DNA from: CAWDMC01 sp963803295
GTDB taxonomy: Bacteria; Acidobacteriota; Terriglobia; UBA7540
Assembly: GCA_963803295.1 (NCBI GenBank)
Contig: CAWDMC010000020.1
Location: forward strand, 34,170-98,169
DNA length: 64,000 bases
Direction of reading: 5' to 3'
Below, piece by piece: positions 1 through 8,350 of the stretch. The translations under genes were made by a program, and so were the position numbers. Within the stretch, counting starts at the first letter, position 1. Each line of letters starts with the position of its first letter. The notes beneath the pieces were generated by a model that was not told where the DNA came from, searched no databases, and saw nothing but the letters and a program-made list of their open reading frames with translations.

Positions 1-18
1 AGACCCGAAAATGCAAGA

Positions 19-39
19 AGTGTTGCATTTTGCAACACT
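19..39. promoter_or_regulatory. perfect inverted repeat, possible operator or enhancer site
   Basis: The 9-base arms AGTGTTGCA and TGCAACACT flank a 3-base TTT centre. A symmetric TGTTGC...GCAACA element of this kind resembles binding sites of dimeric regulators, including NtrC-type enhancer binders. The gene it serves is not visible: the nearest confident gene ends at 503 on the opposite strand, and the window starts only 18 bases away. No U-tract follows, so a terminator is less likely. Confidence 0.35.
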
Positions 40-502
40 GCAGCGCTGAGGCTTGCTGAGGCTTAAGGGTCCGAGCAAGCGTTCGTGAGAATGGCTAAAG
101 GAGACTCCCCGCCGTGCGTGGGTGTTAAGCAATGCTGGCTAAGCGCAACGCAGATTGGCTCAGAATCTCGATGGACACATCAAAAGTATATATGATGATG
201 TTCCCTTCGGAACAGATTTGGTGAAACTGGTGGAGGATGATTCATGCATTACGGGAAAGGGAAGTGGGAACCGCTGTAGAAACTGTGCATCAAGACCGAT
301 AACGAAACTTGTCCACAAATCCGCTACACAAGAATCCCGCCGAGCGAAAAAACCGCTTCCCTTGACCTTCGAATTGTGATTCACGCAGCGGTAGGCTGAA
401 GCTGCCTTGATCCCCACAATGGAGTAAGCCGAAAACAGGAAGGGCGGTTCCTCGAAGCACACCGCCCCGAACCGGAGCTTATACCCTCGCCTTTCTCGAA
501 CT
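40..502. other. no supported gene
   Basis: Short open frames exist on both strands (155-379 plus, 160-552 minus), but neither has a convincing ribosome binding site or a recognisable domain. The minus one runs into the 3' end of the methyltransferase gene. This stretch is probably intergenic or degraded. Confidence 0.5.
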
Positions 503-1522
503 CTACTTGATGCCGACAACCATGGAGTCAGGGCCCACCAAGTGCTCCACATGCGTCTCGCGAAAGCCGACCTCCTTCATCCAGCCCATGCAGTCTGCCC
601 CGGTGTAGTCGAAGCCGCCCGGAGTCTCAATCAGCATGTTCAGGCTCATCGTGAGGCCGAAGGCGTTCTGCGAGCGATCGTCGTCGATGATCGAATCGTA
701 GGCCACGACGGCGCCCCCCGGCGAGATGGCTGCGTAGGCCTTGCCGAGCAGCATTTTCTTTTCCTCAAGGTTCCAGTCGTGCAGGATGTGGCCCATGGTG
801 ACGACGTCAGCCTCCGGCAGCGGGTCCTCGAAGAAATTGCCGGCCAGAAAGCGCACGCGTCCGCTGAGACCATTTTGCTCGACGTAGTCCTCGAAGATCG
901 GTCCAACCTCAGCAAGGTCGAAACCAATGCCGTCCAGATGCGGATTGGCCAGGGCGATCTGAACGGCCAGATCACCCTGGGCGGTGCCGACATCGGCGAA
1001 GGTCCGATAACGGCTCCACGGGACTTTTTGCGCGATGGCGAGGTTGGCGCCGCGGCTGATGCCGGTCATGGCCGCCAGAAATCCCTTCAGCCTGGCCGGG
1101 TCAGCGTAGAGCGCCTCAAATGGCGACGCGGCTTCATCCTGATCTTTAGCCTCGTTCTGCTGTTTTCCTGTACGCAGGGCCTCAGTGAGATGGTTCCAAT
1201 GCCCGTAGAGGCGGTGATTCGCCATTTCCAGGAGCCCGCCAATGTAGGTGGGCTTGTGCTTGTCGAGATAAAGATCGGTGGCGGCCGTATTGGAGTATTT
1301 ACCGTCCACCCTGCGCAGGAATCCCAGCGCAGTCAGAGCGTCGAGAAAATCGTGCGCCGACCGCGGATGAAGGCCCAGGCGGCCGCGCAGCGTCTCCAGA
1401 TCCTCCGGCTTCCTGGCCAGTTCGGTGAAGACTTCCATCTCCACGGCGCTCAACAGCGTCTTGGACGCCCAGAATCCCAGGCCGACTTGCAGAATGTGCT
1501 CAGGGCTCGAATCCGTAGTCAT
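503..1522 (-). CDS. class I SAM-dependent O-methyltransferase (family 2 type)
   Basis: The 339-residue product looks like the plant/bacterial O-methyltransferase family 2 (acetylserotonin or small-molecule O-methyltransferases). It has an N-terminal winged-helix dimerisation region (about residues 10-95) and a Rossmann SAM domain. SAM motif I is FADVGTAQGD at 175-184. The catalytic histidine is probably H248 in GHILHDW, followed by acidic residues as usual in the family. A longer frame extends to 1564, but ATG 1522 has AAGGAG five bases upstream and is preferred. The substrate cannot be told from sequence; the family methylates hydroxyl groups of aromatic or polyketide-like molecules. It lies 54 bases downstream of the MurU-like gene on the same strand and may be co-transcribed, though a functional link is not evident. 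Confidence 0.85.
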   Translation of the reverse strand: MTTDSSPEHILQVGLGFWASKTLLSAVEMEVFTELARKPEDLETLRGRLGLHPRSAHDFLDALTALGFLRRVDGKYSNTAATDLYLDKHKPTYIGGLLEMANHRLYGHWNHLTEALRTGKQQNEAKDQDEAASPFEALYADPARLKGFLAAMTGISRGANLAIAQKVPWSRYRTFADVGTAQGDLAVQIALANPHLDGIGFDLAEVGPIFEDYVEQNGLSGRVRFLAGNFFEDPLPEADVVTMGHILHDWNLEEKKMLLGKAYAAISPGGAVVAYDSIIDDDRSQNAFGLTMSLNMLIETPGGFDYTGADCMGWMKEVGFRETHVEHLVGPDSMVVGIK

Positions 1523-1576
1523 CTCATCTCCTTTGCGAGGTCTTTGCCTCATCGAATCGTCCAACGTGTGCAGTTT

Positions 1577-2332
1577 CTACTCCGAACGTAGTATCCCCTT
1601 TTTGTTCAAATCCTGGGCGGCTTGAATCACACTGTCCGGCCTGCCGAGATCGCGCCAATAATACTCCTCGGCCCGAAAGGCAAGGATTTTCTCTTTGTCG
1701 GCGGCCAGACGCAGGTAGGCCGTGATGATGGAGAAGACTCCTTCTTCGATCATTAACGCAAACAGACGAGGAGAAATAACGTGAATGCCGCAAAAAGCCA
1801 GCGCTTGCACCTTGGGTGAAGAACGCACGGCTTCAGTGTTTCGATCGCGCCCGGAGCGGCGGCCGCATAGCTCGAGTTGTTCGTCGAAGACAAGGTACCG
1901 CGAAGTCTCCCGGTTCTGTACCGCCAGGGTGGCGAGGGCCCGATTTTCGGCATGATATTGCACCATCCGCCGGAGATCAATCGTGCTGATGACATCGACA
2001 TTGTGCAGAATGAACGGCTCTTCAAGGCGGTTGGAATCCTCGAGGAAAAAATAGGCGGCCCTCTTCAACCCGCCTCCGGTCTCGAGCAAGACCTCCTCGC
2101 GAGAAAGGTCAATACGCATGCCGAAGTTATCGTTCGCTGTCAGATACGCGAGAATCATGTCGGCAAAATGATGCACATTGATAATCACTTCGTGAATCCC
2201 AAAAGAGCGCAAGCGAGAGAGTGTAATCTCTAAGAGCGTGCGGCCGGCGACCTCCACCAGCGCCTTAGGACGATCGTCGGTGAGTGGCCGCAACCGCGTG
2301 CCCAGGCCGGCGGCCAAAATCATCGCTTTCAT
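1577..2332 (-). CDS. MurU-like sugar-1-phosphate nucleotidyltransferase
   Basis: The 251-residue product is a nucleotidyltransferase of the GT-A fold NDP-sugar pyrophosphorylase family. The N-terminal signature LAAGLGTRLRPLTDDRPKAL contains the G-x-G-T-R-L-x-P-L-T loop and catalytic Lys. LETGGGLKRA (about 84-93) matches the MurU/ManC sugar-binding strand, and HNVDV (about 109-113) holds the metal-binding Asp. In Pseudomonas, MurU makes UDP-MurNAc from MurNAc-1-phosphate supplied by the kinase AmgK, bypassing fosfomycin-sensitive de novo synthesis. Here its ATG overlaps the stop of an AmgK-like kinase by ATGA, so the two are translationally coupled. By eye a GlcNAc-1-P or mannose-1-P specificity cannot be excluded. 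Confidence 0.8.
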   Translation of the reverse strand: MKAMILAAGLGTRLRPLTDDRPKALVEVAGRTLLEITLSRLRSFGIHEVIINVHHFADMILAYLTANDNFGMRIDLSREEVLLETGGGLKRAAYFFLEDSNRLEEPFILHNVDVISTIDLRRMVQYHAENRALATLAVQNRETSRYLVFDEQLELCGRRSGRDRNTEAVRSSPKVQALAFCGIHVISPRLFALMIEEGVFSIITAYLRLAADKEKILAFRAEEYYWRDLGRPDSVIQAAQDLNKKGILRSE

Positions 2333-3756
2333 TCTCCCAAGTTCTCCAACTCAAGATGCCGCACTACCACCTCCACCCCTGGCCTCCCACGCAAACGTCC
2401 TGCCAGTTGCTCCGCCAGATATACCGAGCGATGCCGGCCGCCGGTGCAGCCAAACGACACCATCAGGCTCTTGAAGCCGCGGGAGAGATAATTGCTCACG
2501 CTGGCATCCACCAACAACAGGACGCTCGAAAGGAACCGATGGACGCTCTCTTGCTGATTAAGATAATCGATCACCAGCCCGTCTTTGCCGGTGAGCGGCT
2601 GGTAGCGCTCTTCCCGTCCGGGATTCGGGAGACTGCGGGCGTCGAACACGAATCCGCCACCGTTTCCGGACCGATCCTCCGGCCGGCGCCGGTGAAATGA
2701 AAAACTGAAGATCTGCACCGTGAGCTTTTCTGCTTCAGAAGCCGCGGCTTGTAGCTTCTCCGAGCCCAACATGCTCTGGAACGTATCGAGCAGGGTAGGC
2801 AGGGAAATAGGCATCTCCACGTGGTGAAGCAGCCAACGCAAGTTTTTCAGCGCGTACGGCACGCTTTCGAGAAAGTGAACTTTGCGCTCGTAGAAGCCGC
2901 GAAAACCGTAAGCGCCCAACGCCTGCATGATGCGTACGTAAGCATAGGCATAATAGTGCCGCATGAACACTTCGCGCTCGAGCTTGATGAAGGCGGCAAG
3001 CGTGTCGAGATAATGATCGAGCAATTGCTGGCGCAGCTCGGGCGGCAGATCAGCCTTGCCATCGTACAAAAGCGAGGCGATGTCATATTGCAGCGCGCCC
3101 CGGCGGCCGCCTTGGTAGTCCAAAAAGAACGGCTGGCGGTCGCGCCACATGATGTTGCGCGATTGGAAATCCCGATAGAGAAAATAATCGCGATTGGCAC
3201 TCAACAAGAACTTCGTCAAGCGGCTGAAATCACCTTCCAGCCCTTGTTCGTTAAAAGGAATTCCAGCGAGTCTAAGAAAGTAGTACTTGAAATAGTTCAA
3301 ATCCCAAGCGATGGATTGACGGTCGAAGCTCGAGCGCGGATAGCACACTTTGTAATTCAAATCGTGGCCCGCTTCGACCTGAAAGCGGGGCAATACTGAA
3401 ACTACGTGGCGATAGGCTGCAACTACCTCGGGAGCAATGTTCTCTCCGGCTCGATGCTTCGAGAGAAACTCGAAAAGCGTCGTGTCACCCAGGTCTTCTT
3501 CGAGATATGCGCCATGGCTCAAGTCTTCAGCATAGATTTCCGGCACGGGCAGACCGTGCCGCCGAAAGTGCCTGGAGAATTCGAGGAAAGCGACATTCTC
3601 TTCGCGTACCTCATACAGAATGCCAATCGCGCTGAATCTTTCGTTGGCAAGCCGGATGATTTTGCGTCCCGAACCGCCAAGCTGGCCCTGGAGTGGCTGT
3701 ACCCGTCCCGCGGGGGAGTGGAAGTACTGCTCAAAAAGCCCTTTGAGAACGTCCAT
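2329..3756 (-). CDS. AmgK-like amino-sugar kinase fused to RapZ C-terminal domain
   Basis: The product (475 residues) has two parts. Residues 1-320 form an aminoglycoside-phosphotransferase-like kinase: catalytic loop YRDFQSRN (194-201, D196 and N201) and metal-binding LDYQGG (212-217, D213), closest to AmgK, the anomeric MurNAc/GlcNAc kinase. From about 344 it resembles the C-terminal domain of RapZ: FVFDARSLPNP, LTGKDG and GCTGGRHRS (436-444). In E. coli that domain binds glucosamine-6-phosphate. The start at 3756 is chosen because GGAAG lies eight bases upstream; the frame is open to 4125, but that extension has no recognisable domain. The RapZ N-terminal P-loop ATPase is absent. Coupling to the MurU-like gene supports a role in cell-wall sugar recycling; the RapZ module may sense an amino sugar (inference). 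Confidence 0.82.
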   Translation of the reverse strand: MDVLKGLFEQYFHSPAGRVQPLQGQLGGSGRKIIRLANERFSAIGILYEVREENVAFLEFSRHFRRHGLPVPEIYAEDLSHGAYLEEDLGDTTLFEFLSKHRAGENIAPEVVAAYRHVVSVLPRFQVEAGHDLNYKVCYPRSSFDRQSIAWDLNYFKYYFLRLAGIPFNEQGLEGDFSRLTKFLLSANRDYFLYRDFQSRNIMWRDRQPFFLDYQGGRRGALQYDIASLLYDGKADLPPELRQQLLDHYLDTLAAFIKLEREVFMRHYYAYAYVRIMQALGAYGFRGFYERKVHFLESVPYALKNLRWLLHHVEMPISLPTLLDTFQSMLGSEKLQAAASEAEKLTVQIFSFSFHRRRPEDRSGNGGGFVFDARSLPNPGREERYQPLTGKDGLVIDYLNQQESVHRFLSSVLLLVDASVSNYLSRGFKSLMVSFGCTGGRHRSVYLAEQLAGRLRGRPGVEVVVRHLELENLGE

Positions 3757-4033
3757 GAACATGACTTCCAACAACTTCAGTTTCGAGCAATCGCCAAGAG
3801 ACTCCCCGGCCGCTAGGAAGATATCATCGAACGCACGGTCCAACAAACGGTGAGGCCATTGTAAGGCGCTCGGCAACGAATTAACCGCCGGTTCGTCGCA
3901 GAGGTGCGTCGTGGGACGGCTCGCCGCGTTTCCAGCACGTCTATAACGCTCGGAGGGAACCCTGGCAGGAGCCTTAACATCCAATCTTCTCCCTAGAATT
4001 GCAGGATGCAGCCAGGAGAAAGGAGTCGCACGG

Positions 4034-4174
4034 ATCAAAGCAGCAGTCGTTCCAGCAGTTGGGGCCAAGTGGGAAGTGAGAGAGGTACCCACCCCCAAGC
4101 CAGAAGCCAACCAGGTCCTCATCAAAATTTACGCCAGCGGGCTTTGTTACACCGACGTGCATATCCTGACTTGA
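4034..4174 (+). pseudogene. N-terminal remnant of a zinc-dependent alcohol dehydrogenase
   Basis: In the frame beginning at 4034 the sequence reads IKAAVVPAVGAKWEVREV and continues to GLCYTDVH, then stops at TGA 4172-4174. This is the start of an AdhP-type medium-chain zinc alcohol dehydrogenase, including the C-x-x-D zinc-ligand segment. AAGGAG lies eight bases before the first codon, but that codon is ATC, not ATG. Only about 46 of the roughly 340 residues remain; no other part is seen downstream, where palindromic repeats begin. It is a decayed relic. Confidence 0.75.
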
Positions 4175-4291
4175 ACCGTTCCGGCGATGCGGATCTCGTG
4201 CTTCTACCGAGCACTACAAATCATAGTGACGCTCACTCTGTCGCGGCGCTGTCCCTTCGCTCCACTAAGGGCAGGTTCTCAGCGCCGAAAA

Positions 4292-4515
4292 CGCCGGGGG
4301 GACACCGGCGCCTGGAGTTTGTACATTTTTGCACGACATGCCAAGGATGGCCATGCCACCTGGATGTGGCACGGGCTTCCAGCCCGTGGTACGCCGGTGG
4401 GGACACCGGCGCCTGGAGTTTGTACATTTCTGCACGACACGCCAAGGACGGCCATGCCACCTGGATGTGGCACGGGCTTCCAGCCCCTGGTACGCCGGTG
4501 GGGACACCGGCGCTA
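4292..4515. repeat. 101-bp tandem duplication built from GC-rich palindromes
   Basis: Two nearly identical units (4292-4391 and 4392-4492) are followed by a 23-base start of a third (4493-4515). Each unit begins with a hairpin of the type CGCCGGTG-gggga-CACCGGCG (the first copy lacks one base), and near its end carries CACGGGCT-tcc-AGCCCGTG; the second unit has one changed base in that last arm. The open frames in this region on both strands are by-products of the repeat. A shorter relative lies at 63332-63354. The architecture resembles REP/BIME-like intergenic repeats. Confidence 0.85.
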
Positions 4516-4694
4516 CAGGTGCACTTCGGGGACCGAACCCGTTTCCGGACAACGGTCCGCCTTCGCCCCAGGATCACTCCTGAATCACTCCGGAATTAAA
4601 GGGAACCGTCGAGCCGAACCGGAAGGGCGGGTTCTCACATCTTAACCGGTAGTGGTAGCGGCCCGATTTTGGGCGTCCACCGAGAGGAGCGGAC

Positions 4695-5390
4695 ATGAAG
4701 ATTGGCATCATTGGCGCCGGGCAAATCGGCGGCACTCTGACCCGCCGGCTGACCAAACTCGGACATGAAGTGTTTGTTGCCAACTCGCGAGGGCCTGCGT
4801 CGCTCGCAGACCTCGCCAGGGAAACCGGAGCGAAGCCCGTCTCCGTCACCGAGGCGGCCCGGGCAGGTGAGCTGGTTGTGGTGACGATCCCGGAAGCGAA
4901 GATTCAGGACCTGCCCAGGGACTTGTTCGCCGGCGTCCCCGATGATGTAGTCGTCATCGACACGGGAAATTACTACCCTCGGGAGCGCGATGGCCGCATT
5001 GGCGATATCGAAGCGGGAATGGCGGAAAGTCGATGGGTGGAGCATCAGCTCGGCCGGCCGGTCGTCAAGGCGTTTAACAACATCTATGCCCAACACCTGC
5101 TCGAGCGCGGCCTCCCGGCGGGCAGCCGAGGACGAATCGCCCTGCCCGTAGCCGGCGATGACCAACACGCCAAGGAGATCGTAATGCGGCTTGTGGACCA
5201 GCTCGGATTCGATGCCGTCGATGCCGATGGACTTGATGAATCGTGGCGCCAGCAGCCGGGCTCGCCGGTTTACGCCACCGACTTCGATGCCGAGGGAGTG
5301 CGGCGCGCGCTGGCCCAGGCCAGCAGGGAGCGCACGCCTAAGTGGCAGGCCACCGAGAACAGCCCAGGCACCTTTGCGCATCCGGCCTGA
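4695..5390 (+). CDS. F420-dependent NADP oxidoreductase-like protein
   Basis: The 231-residue protein has an N-terminal dinucleotide-binding Rossmann fold with GAGQIGG at 7-13 and NSRGP where NADP-binding members recognise the 2'-phosphate. The middle segments VKAFNNIYA and VAGDD match the NADP oxidoreductase coenzyme F420-dependent family (also called NADPH-dependent reductase or dinucleotide-binding protein). It should be cytoplasmic. GAGAGGAG lies upstream of ATG 4695 with good spacing. It stands alone between the palindromic repeat and an oppositely oriented gene. Whether it uses F420 cannot be judged; many relatives in F420-lacking bacteria do not. Confidence 0.75.
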   Translation: MKIGIIGAGQIGGTLTRRLTKLGHEVFVANSRGPASLADLARETGAKPVSVTEAARAGELVVVTIPEAKIQDLPRDLFAGVPDDVVVIDTGNYYPRERDGRIGDIEAGMAESRWVEHQLGRPVVKAFNNIYAQHLLERGLPAGSRGRIALPVAGDDQHAKEIVMRLVDQLGFDAVDADGLDESWRQQPGSPVYATDFDAEGVRRALAQASRERTPKWQATENSPGTFAHPA

Positions 5391-5450
5391 CGCTGTTCGC
5401 CCCCAGAAAGGATTGCATTCATGCACAGACGGAGATTCGTGGGTACGATA

Positions 5451-5732
5451 TCAAAGCAGAAGATGTGCTTTTTTCAGCAACCTGATAAAAGTGGAGGTCT
5501 TCTTCACAGGTCTTGAACATGTGTCTTCACAAGTGGGTCCTGCGATGGCCCCGGTCGCAAGCAGTTCCTCAGCCTCTCGCGGATCGAGCTCGATCAGACC
5601 GCGTCTGTCGATACTCACCAGATTGACACTTGCTGGCAATTCCGTCAGCTCGGGCGCACCAATAGGGAGGTAGATAGTGAGGCCGCCATATTGCGTGTTC
5701 CGCTCGATTCGCTTTTGAACCGTGTACTTCAT
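5451..5732 (-). CDS. hypothetical small protein
   Basis: This 93-residue frame has a GGAGG five bases before its ATG, supporting expression. It has no recognisable domain. The N-terminal half is beta-rich (MKYTVQKRIERN, GGLTIYLP), followed by an acidic stretch LDPREAEELLATG, and the C-terminal tail is basic with two cysteines (CEDTC). No signal peptide or membrane segment is visible. It is separated by about 250 bases from the exported cyclase upstream on the same strand. Confidence 0.4.
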   Translation of the reverse strand: MKYTVQKRIERNTQYGGLTIYLPIGAPELTELPASVNLVSIDRRGLIELDPREAEELLATGAIAGPTCEDTCSRPVKKTSTFIRLLKKAHLLL

Positions 5733-5982
5733 CGTCGCCTCCGCCAGGAATCACATCGGGGCACTCCAGCAGCTCAGATAAGGGGAGACAACTGGAATCG
5801 TCGATCTCGAGGGTGAAGCCGTCTGAAAACACCTTCCCTGGGGCCGACCGAAAATTCTCCAAAAGTTGGATGAGGCGCAGCAGGGACAGGATATTTCAAA
5901 CCGAGTTAATTGGCGACTTCATTAACTCAACCGGCCCTACCCCGGCCGCTCTCGCTCATATTTGATAGTCGGGTATTATTAA

Positions 5983-6822
5983 CTACTTGGTTAAGATATG
6001 TCTGGGGCACAGGCCCAGAATTCGCACGGGACTTCCGGAACCTCCGGTAAGTTTCATGGGGCTTACGATTATGACGGTGCCGGTGTCGGGCAGCGCCTCG
6101 AGGTTGCCGACGTTTTCGAGTAAGTAGGCGTTGGCGTCAAGGGTTAAGTGATGCAGAGGGTAAGTATGGTCGTCTCCTCGATCGATGCCGGGGGAATCGA
6201 TGCCGATGCCCACCGGTTTCATCTCCTGCATCAGATAGCGGCCGGCTTCAACCGTCAGGCAGGGAAAGTGAAGGTGGCCTTGGGAATCCTGCTTCATAAA
6301 CTCTTTCTGTGAGGGCCAGCGCTTACCCCAGCCGGTCCGGAAGAACACAATGCCGGCAGGCGGCACGGCGCCATGAGCTTTTTCCCATCTCCGAATATCC
6401 TCTCTCGTGACGCGATACTCGGCATCGTTCTTCGCCTCCTGAGTCACGTCGATAACGATGGCAGGGGCTAGAAGCCTCTCGCGTGGAATCTCGGCGAGCT
6501 TCCATCCGTGAGGATTGAAATGTACCGGCGCGTCGATATGTGTGCCGAAATGTTCCGGGATCTCCAGTTCGCGCGCGAACAGACCGTTGCGCTCGTACCT
6601 GCCAACGACTTTGGCCTTGAATGGTGTTTCGGTATGGCCCTCGGGCCAATAGGGGTCGGTTTCGTCCAAGTTGTAAGTGAGATCCACGATGACAATCCCA
6701 TGCGCGGCCAGCGCTCTTACGAGTAATGGCAGCGGATCAGTTTCCTGAGCCGAGGCCGCCGCCAGGAAAAGTGCGCCAGCCAATACCAGCCCGAGTGGTC
6801 GCGCAATTTGTTGAACGCTCAT
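5983..6822 (-). CDS. exported cyclase-family metal-dependent hydrolase
   Basis: The 279-residue protein starts with a cleavable signal peptide ending around ASAQE. It carries the metal-binding motif HFGTHIDAPVHF at 91-102, which defines the cyclase / kynurenine-formamidase-like family. VGIGIDSPGID and HLTLDANAYLLENVGNL match the conserved C-terminal segments. GGAGG precedes ATG 6822 with normal spacing; an upstream extension to 6939 has no support. Relatives hydrolyse arylformamides or cyclic amides and esters using a divalent metal; the exported location makes tryptophan catabolism less likely than turnover of an external compound. It is divergent from the UroD-like gene at 7032. Confidence 0.8.
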   Translation of the reverse strand: MSVQQIARPLGLVLAGALFLAAASAQETDPLPLLVRALAAHGIVIVDLTYNLDETDPYWPEGHTETPFKAKVVGRYERNGLFARELEIPEHFGTHIDAPVHFNPHGWKLAEIPRERLLAPAIVIDVTQEAKNDAEYRVTREDIRRWEKAHGAVPPAGIVFFRTGWGKRWPSQKEFMKQDSQGHLHFPCLTVEAGRYLMQEMKPVGIGIDSPGIDRGDDHTYPLHHLTLDANAYLLENVGNLEALPDTGTVIIVSPMKLTGGSGSPVRILGLCPRHILTK

Positions 6823-7031
6823 GCTTCCCTCCGAGATTGAAAAGCTACGGGATCCACTTCGCGGTTGAAAGCGGCAGGGCCCACCAAGGCATTTCCGGCA
6901 TTGGCCGTCAGCGTCGGGGTGTAACTCCCGGGCTCCCATGTGAGGACCCGAAATATATCACGCCTTCGTGTTTGCGTTTTCCCTACATTTGTGATTTTGT
7001 TCATTGAACGGTACTGATAAGGGGGATGACG

Positions 7032-8114
7032 ATGTCAAAAGCATCGTTTGGAAACGATCCAGCAAAAATTGCGAACTATGAGGCATTCTGGAAACGGGCG
7101 GATGTGAAGCGGCCTTTGGTGGGTTTTTCATTCATTGGCTGGTTTCCTTTGGGAGAGTTTATGGCCTGCAAAGCCTGGAACTCTTCCGGGTACCTGACGC
7201 CCGATATGATCGTGCCCGAAGCCTTCATGGACGACTACATCCGCCTGTTGCGGGAAGGTGAGACTGTGGACGATGACATGATTCGGGGTGCATGCCCTAT
7301 GCAGGTGGCAGTCCCGTTTCTGCCTGGCATGGTCGGCTGCAAGGTACGCGTCTTGCCCGAAAACGTCATGGGCGGAGAACAGCACCTATCCTGGGACGAG
7401 GCCTTGCAGATTCGCCTGGATCGTCAAAACCCCTGGTTTAAAAAGTACATGGAATTTGCCCTGGCGCTGGCGACCGAGTCCGGGGGGCGATTTCCGGTGA
7501 GCCACGCACCGGATCTTGGACCGACCGATCTACATGCGGTCTTGCGCGGACACAACGAAAGTATCCTGGATCTTGTCGATGAGCCCGAGAAGTCGGCCGA
7601 GCTGCTCTGGCGGCTGGGTGAGATGTGCGGCGAGATCACAGAAGAAGTGTGGAAGCGAGTTCCATTGTTTTGTGGCGGCTACTTTGACGCGCAGTATTCG
7701 CTGTGGTCACCTGGTCCGATCATCCGAATGCAGGAGGATGCGACGGCGGCTTATTCTCCGGGACTCTATCGTAAGCTTGTCCAGCCGGTTGACCGCCGGC
7801 TCGCCGGGCACTTCTCGAACAGCTTCGTTCATCTCCACTCTACCTCAATGTTTCTATTGGAGGCTTTCCTCGAGATCGAAGAGATTCAATGTTTTGAGAT
7901 AAACAACGATGCCTGCGGCCCGCCGGTAAAGGAAATGGTCCCCCATTTCCAGGCTGTTCAGGAGGCGGAGCGGCCATTGTTAATCCGGGGTTCCTTCAAC
8001 ACGGAGGAAATGCGGCTCTTGATGGATTCGCTGGAACCGCGCGGACTCTTTCTAAATATCATGGTCAACACTATGGAAGAGATTGAGGCCTTAAGGCCAT
8101 TGGTAGGGATATGA
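7032..8114 (+). CDS. uroporphyrinogen decarboxylase-like (UroD/methyltransferase superfamily) protein
   Basis: The 360-residue product looks like the UroD superfamily that includes corrinoid methyltransferases (MtaA/CmuA type) and many uncharacterised proteins in glycan-degrading bacteria. This rests on its length, segments such as FPVSHAPDLGPTDLHAVLRG and FVHLHSTSMFLLEAFLEI, and the final VNTMEEIEALRP. ATG 7026 touches the ribosome-binding sequence AAGGGGG, so ATG 7032 with six-base spacing is preferred. Haem synthesis genes are absent nearby, so it is probably not the housekeeping HemE. Confidence 0.65.
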   Translation: MSKASFGNDPAKIANYEAFWKRADVKRPLVGFSFIGWFPLGEFMACKAWNSSGYLTPDMIVPEAFMDDYIRLLREGETVDDDMIRGACPMQVAVPFLPGMVGCKVRVLPENVMGGEQHLSWDEALQIRLDRQNPWFKKYMEFALALATESGGRFPVSHAPDLGPTDLHAVLRGHNESILDLVDEPEKSAELLWRLGEMCGEITEEVWKRVPLFCGGYFDAQYSLWSPGPIIRMQEDATAAYSPGLYRKLVQPVDRRLAGHFSNSFVHLHSTSMFLLEAFLEIEEIQCFEINNDACGPPVKEMVPHFQAVQEAERPLLIRGSFNTEEMRLLMDSLEPRGLFLNIMVNTMEEIEALRPLVGI

Positions 8115-8350
8115 ACTGGGACTCGCTCGGGGTGGCTGAAATTCACCACTTGGTGGCCGAAAATAGCCAACTGACTCTTTTCAGCAGCAGGTCTGATTGT
8201 GCATCTAGTCTGCTACCCCTCTGAAAACAATAGCGACGGTCCAGTGTAGGGCACACCTCCTCTATTGGCGAATTACGTGCTGCAAAGACGACCACTGTGC
8301 ACAATTCCGTGCACACAGTAGATCAGTACAATCAGGAACAGGGGTGCAAA

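Noticed and set aside
135..165. Possible sigma-54 promoter near the first palindrome
   Set aside because: The GG and GC elements are 11 bases apart rather than 10, so the match fails.
542..1591. Long plus-strand frame opposite the methyltransferase
   Set aside because: It is the antisense of a gene with clear motifs and shows no domain or ribosome binding site of its own.
4006..4599. Overlapping plus- and minus-strand frames at the palindromic array
   Set aside because: They are produced by the tandem palindromic repeat and have repeat-like peptide content on both strands.
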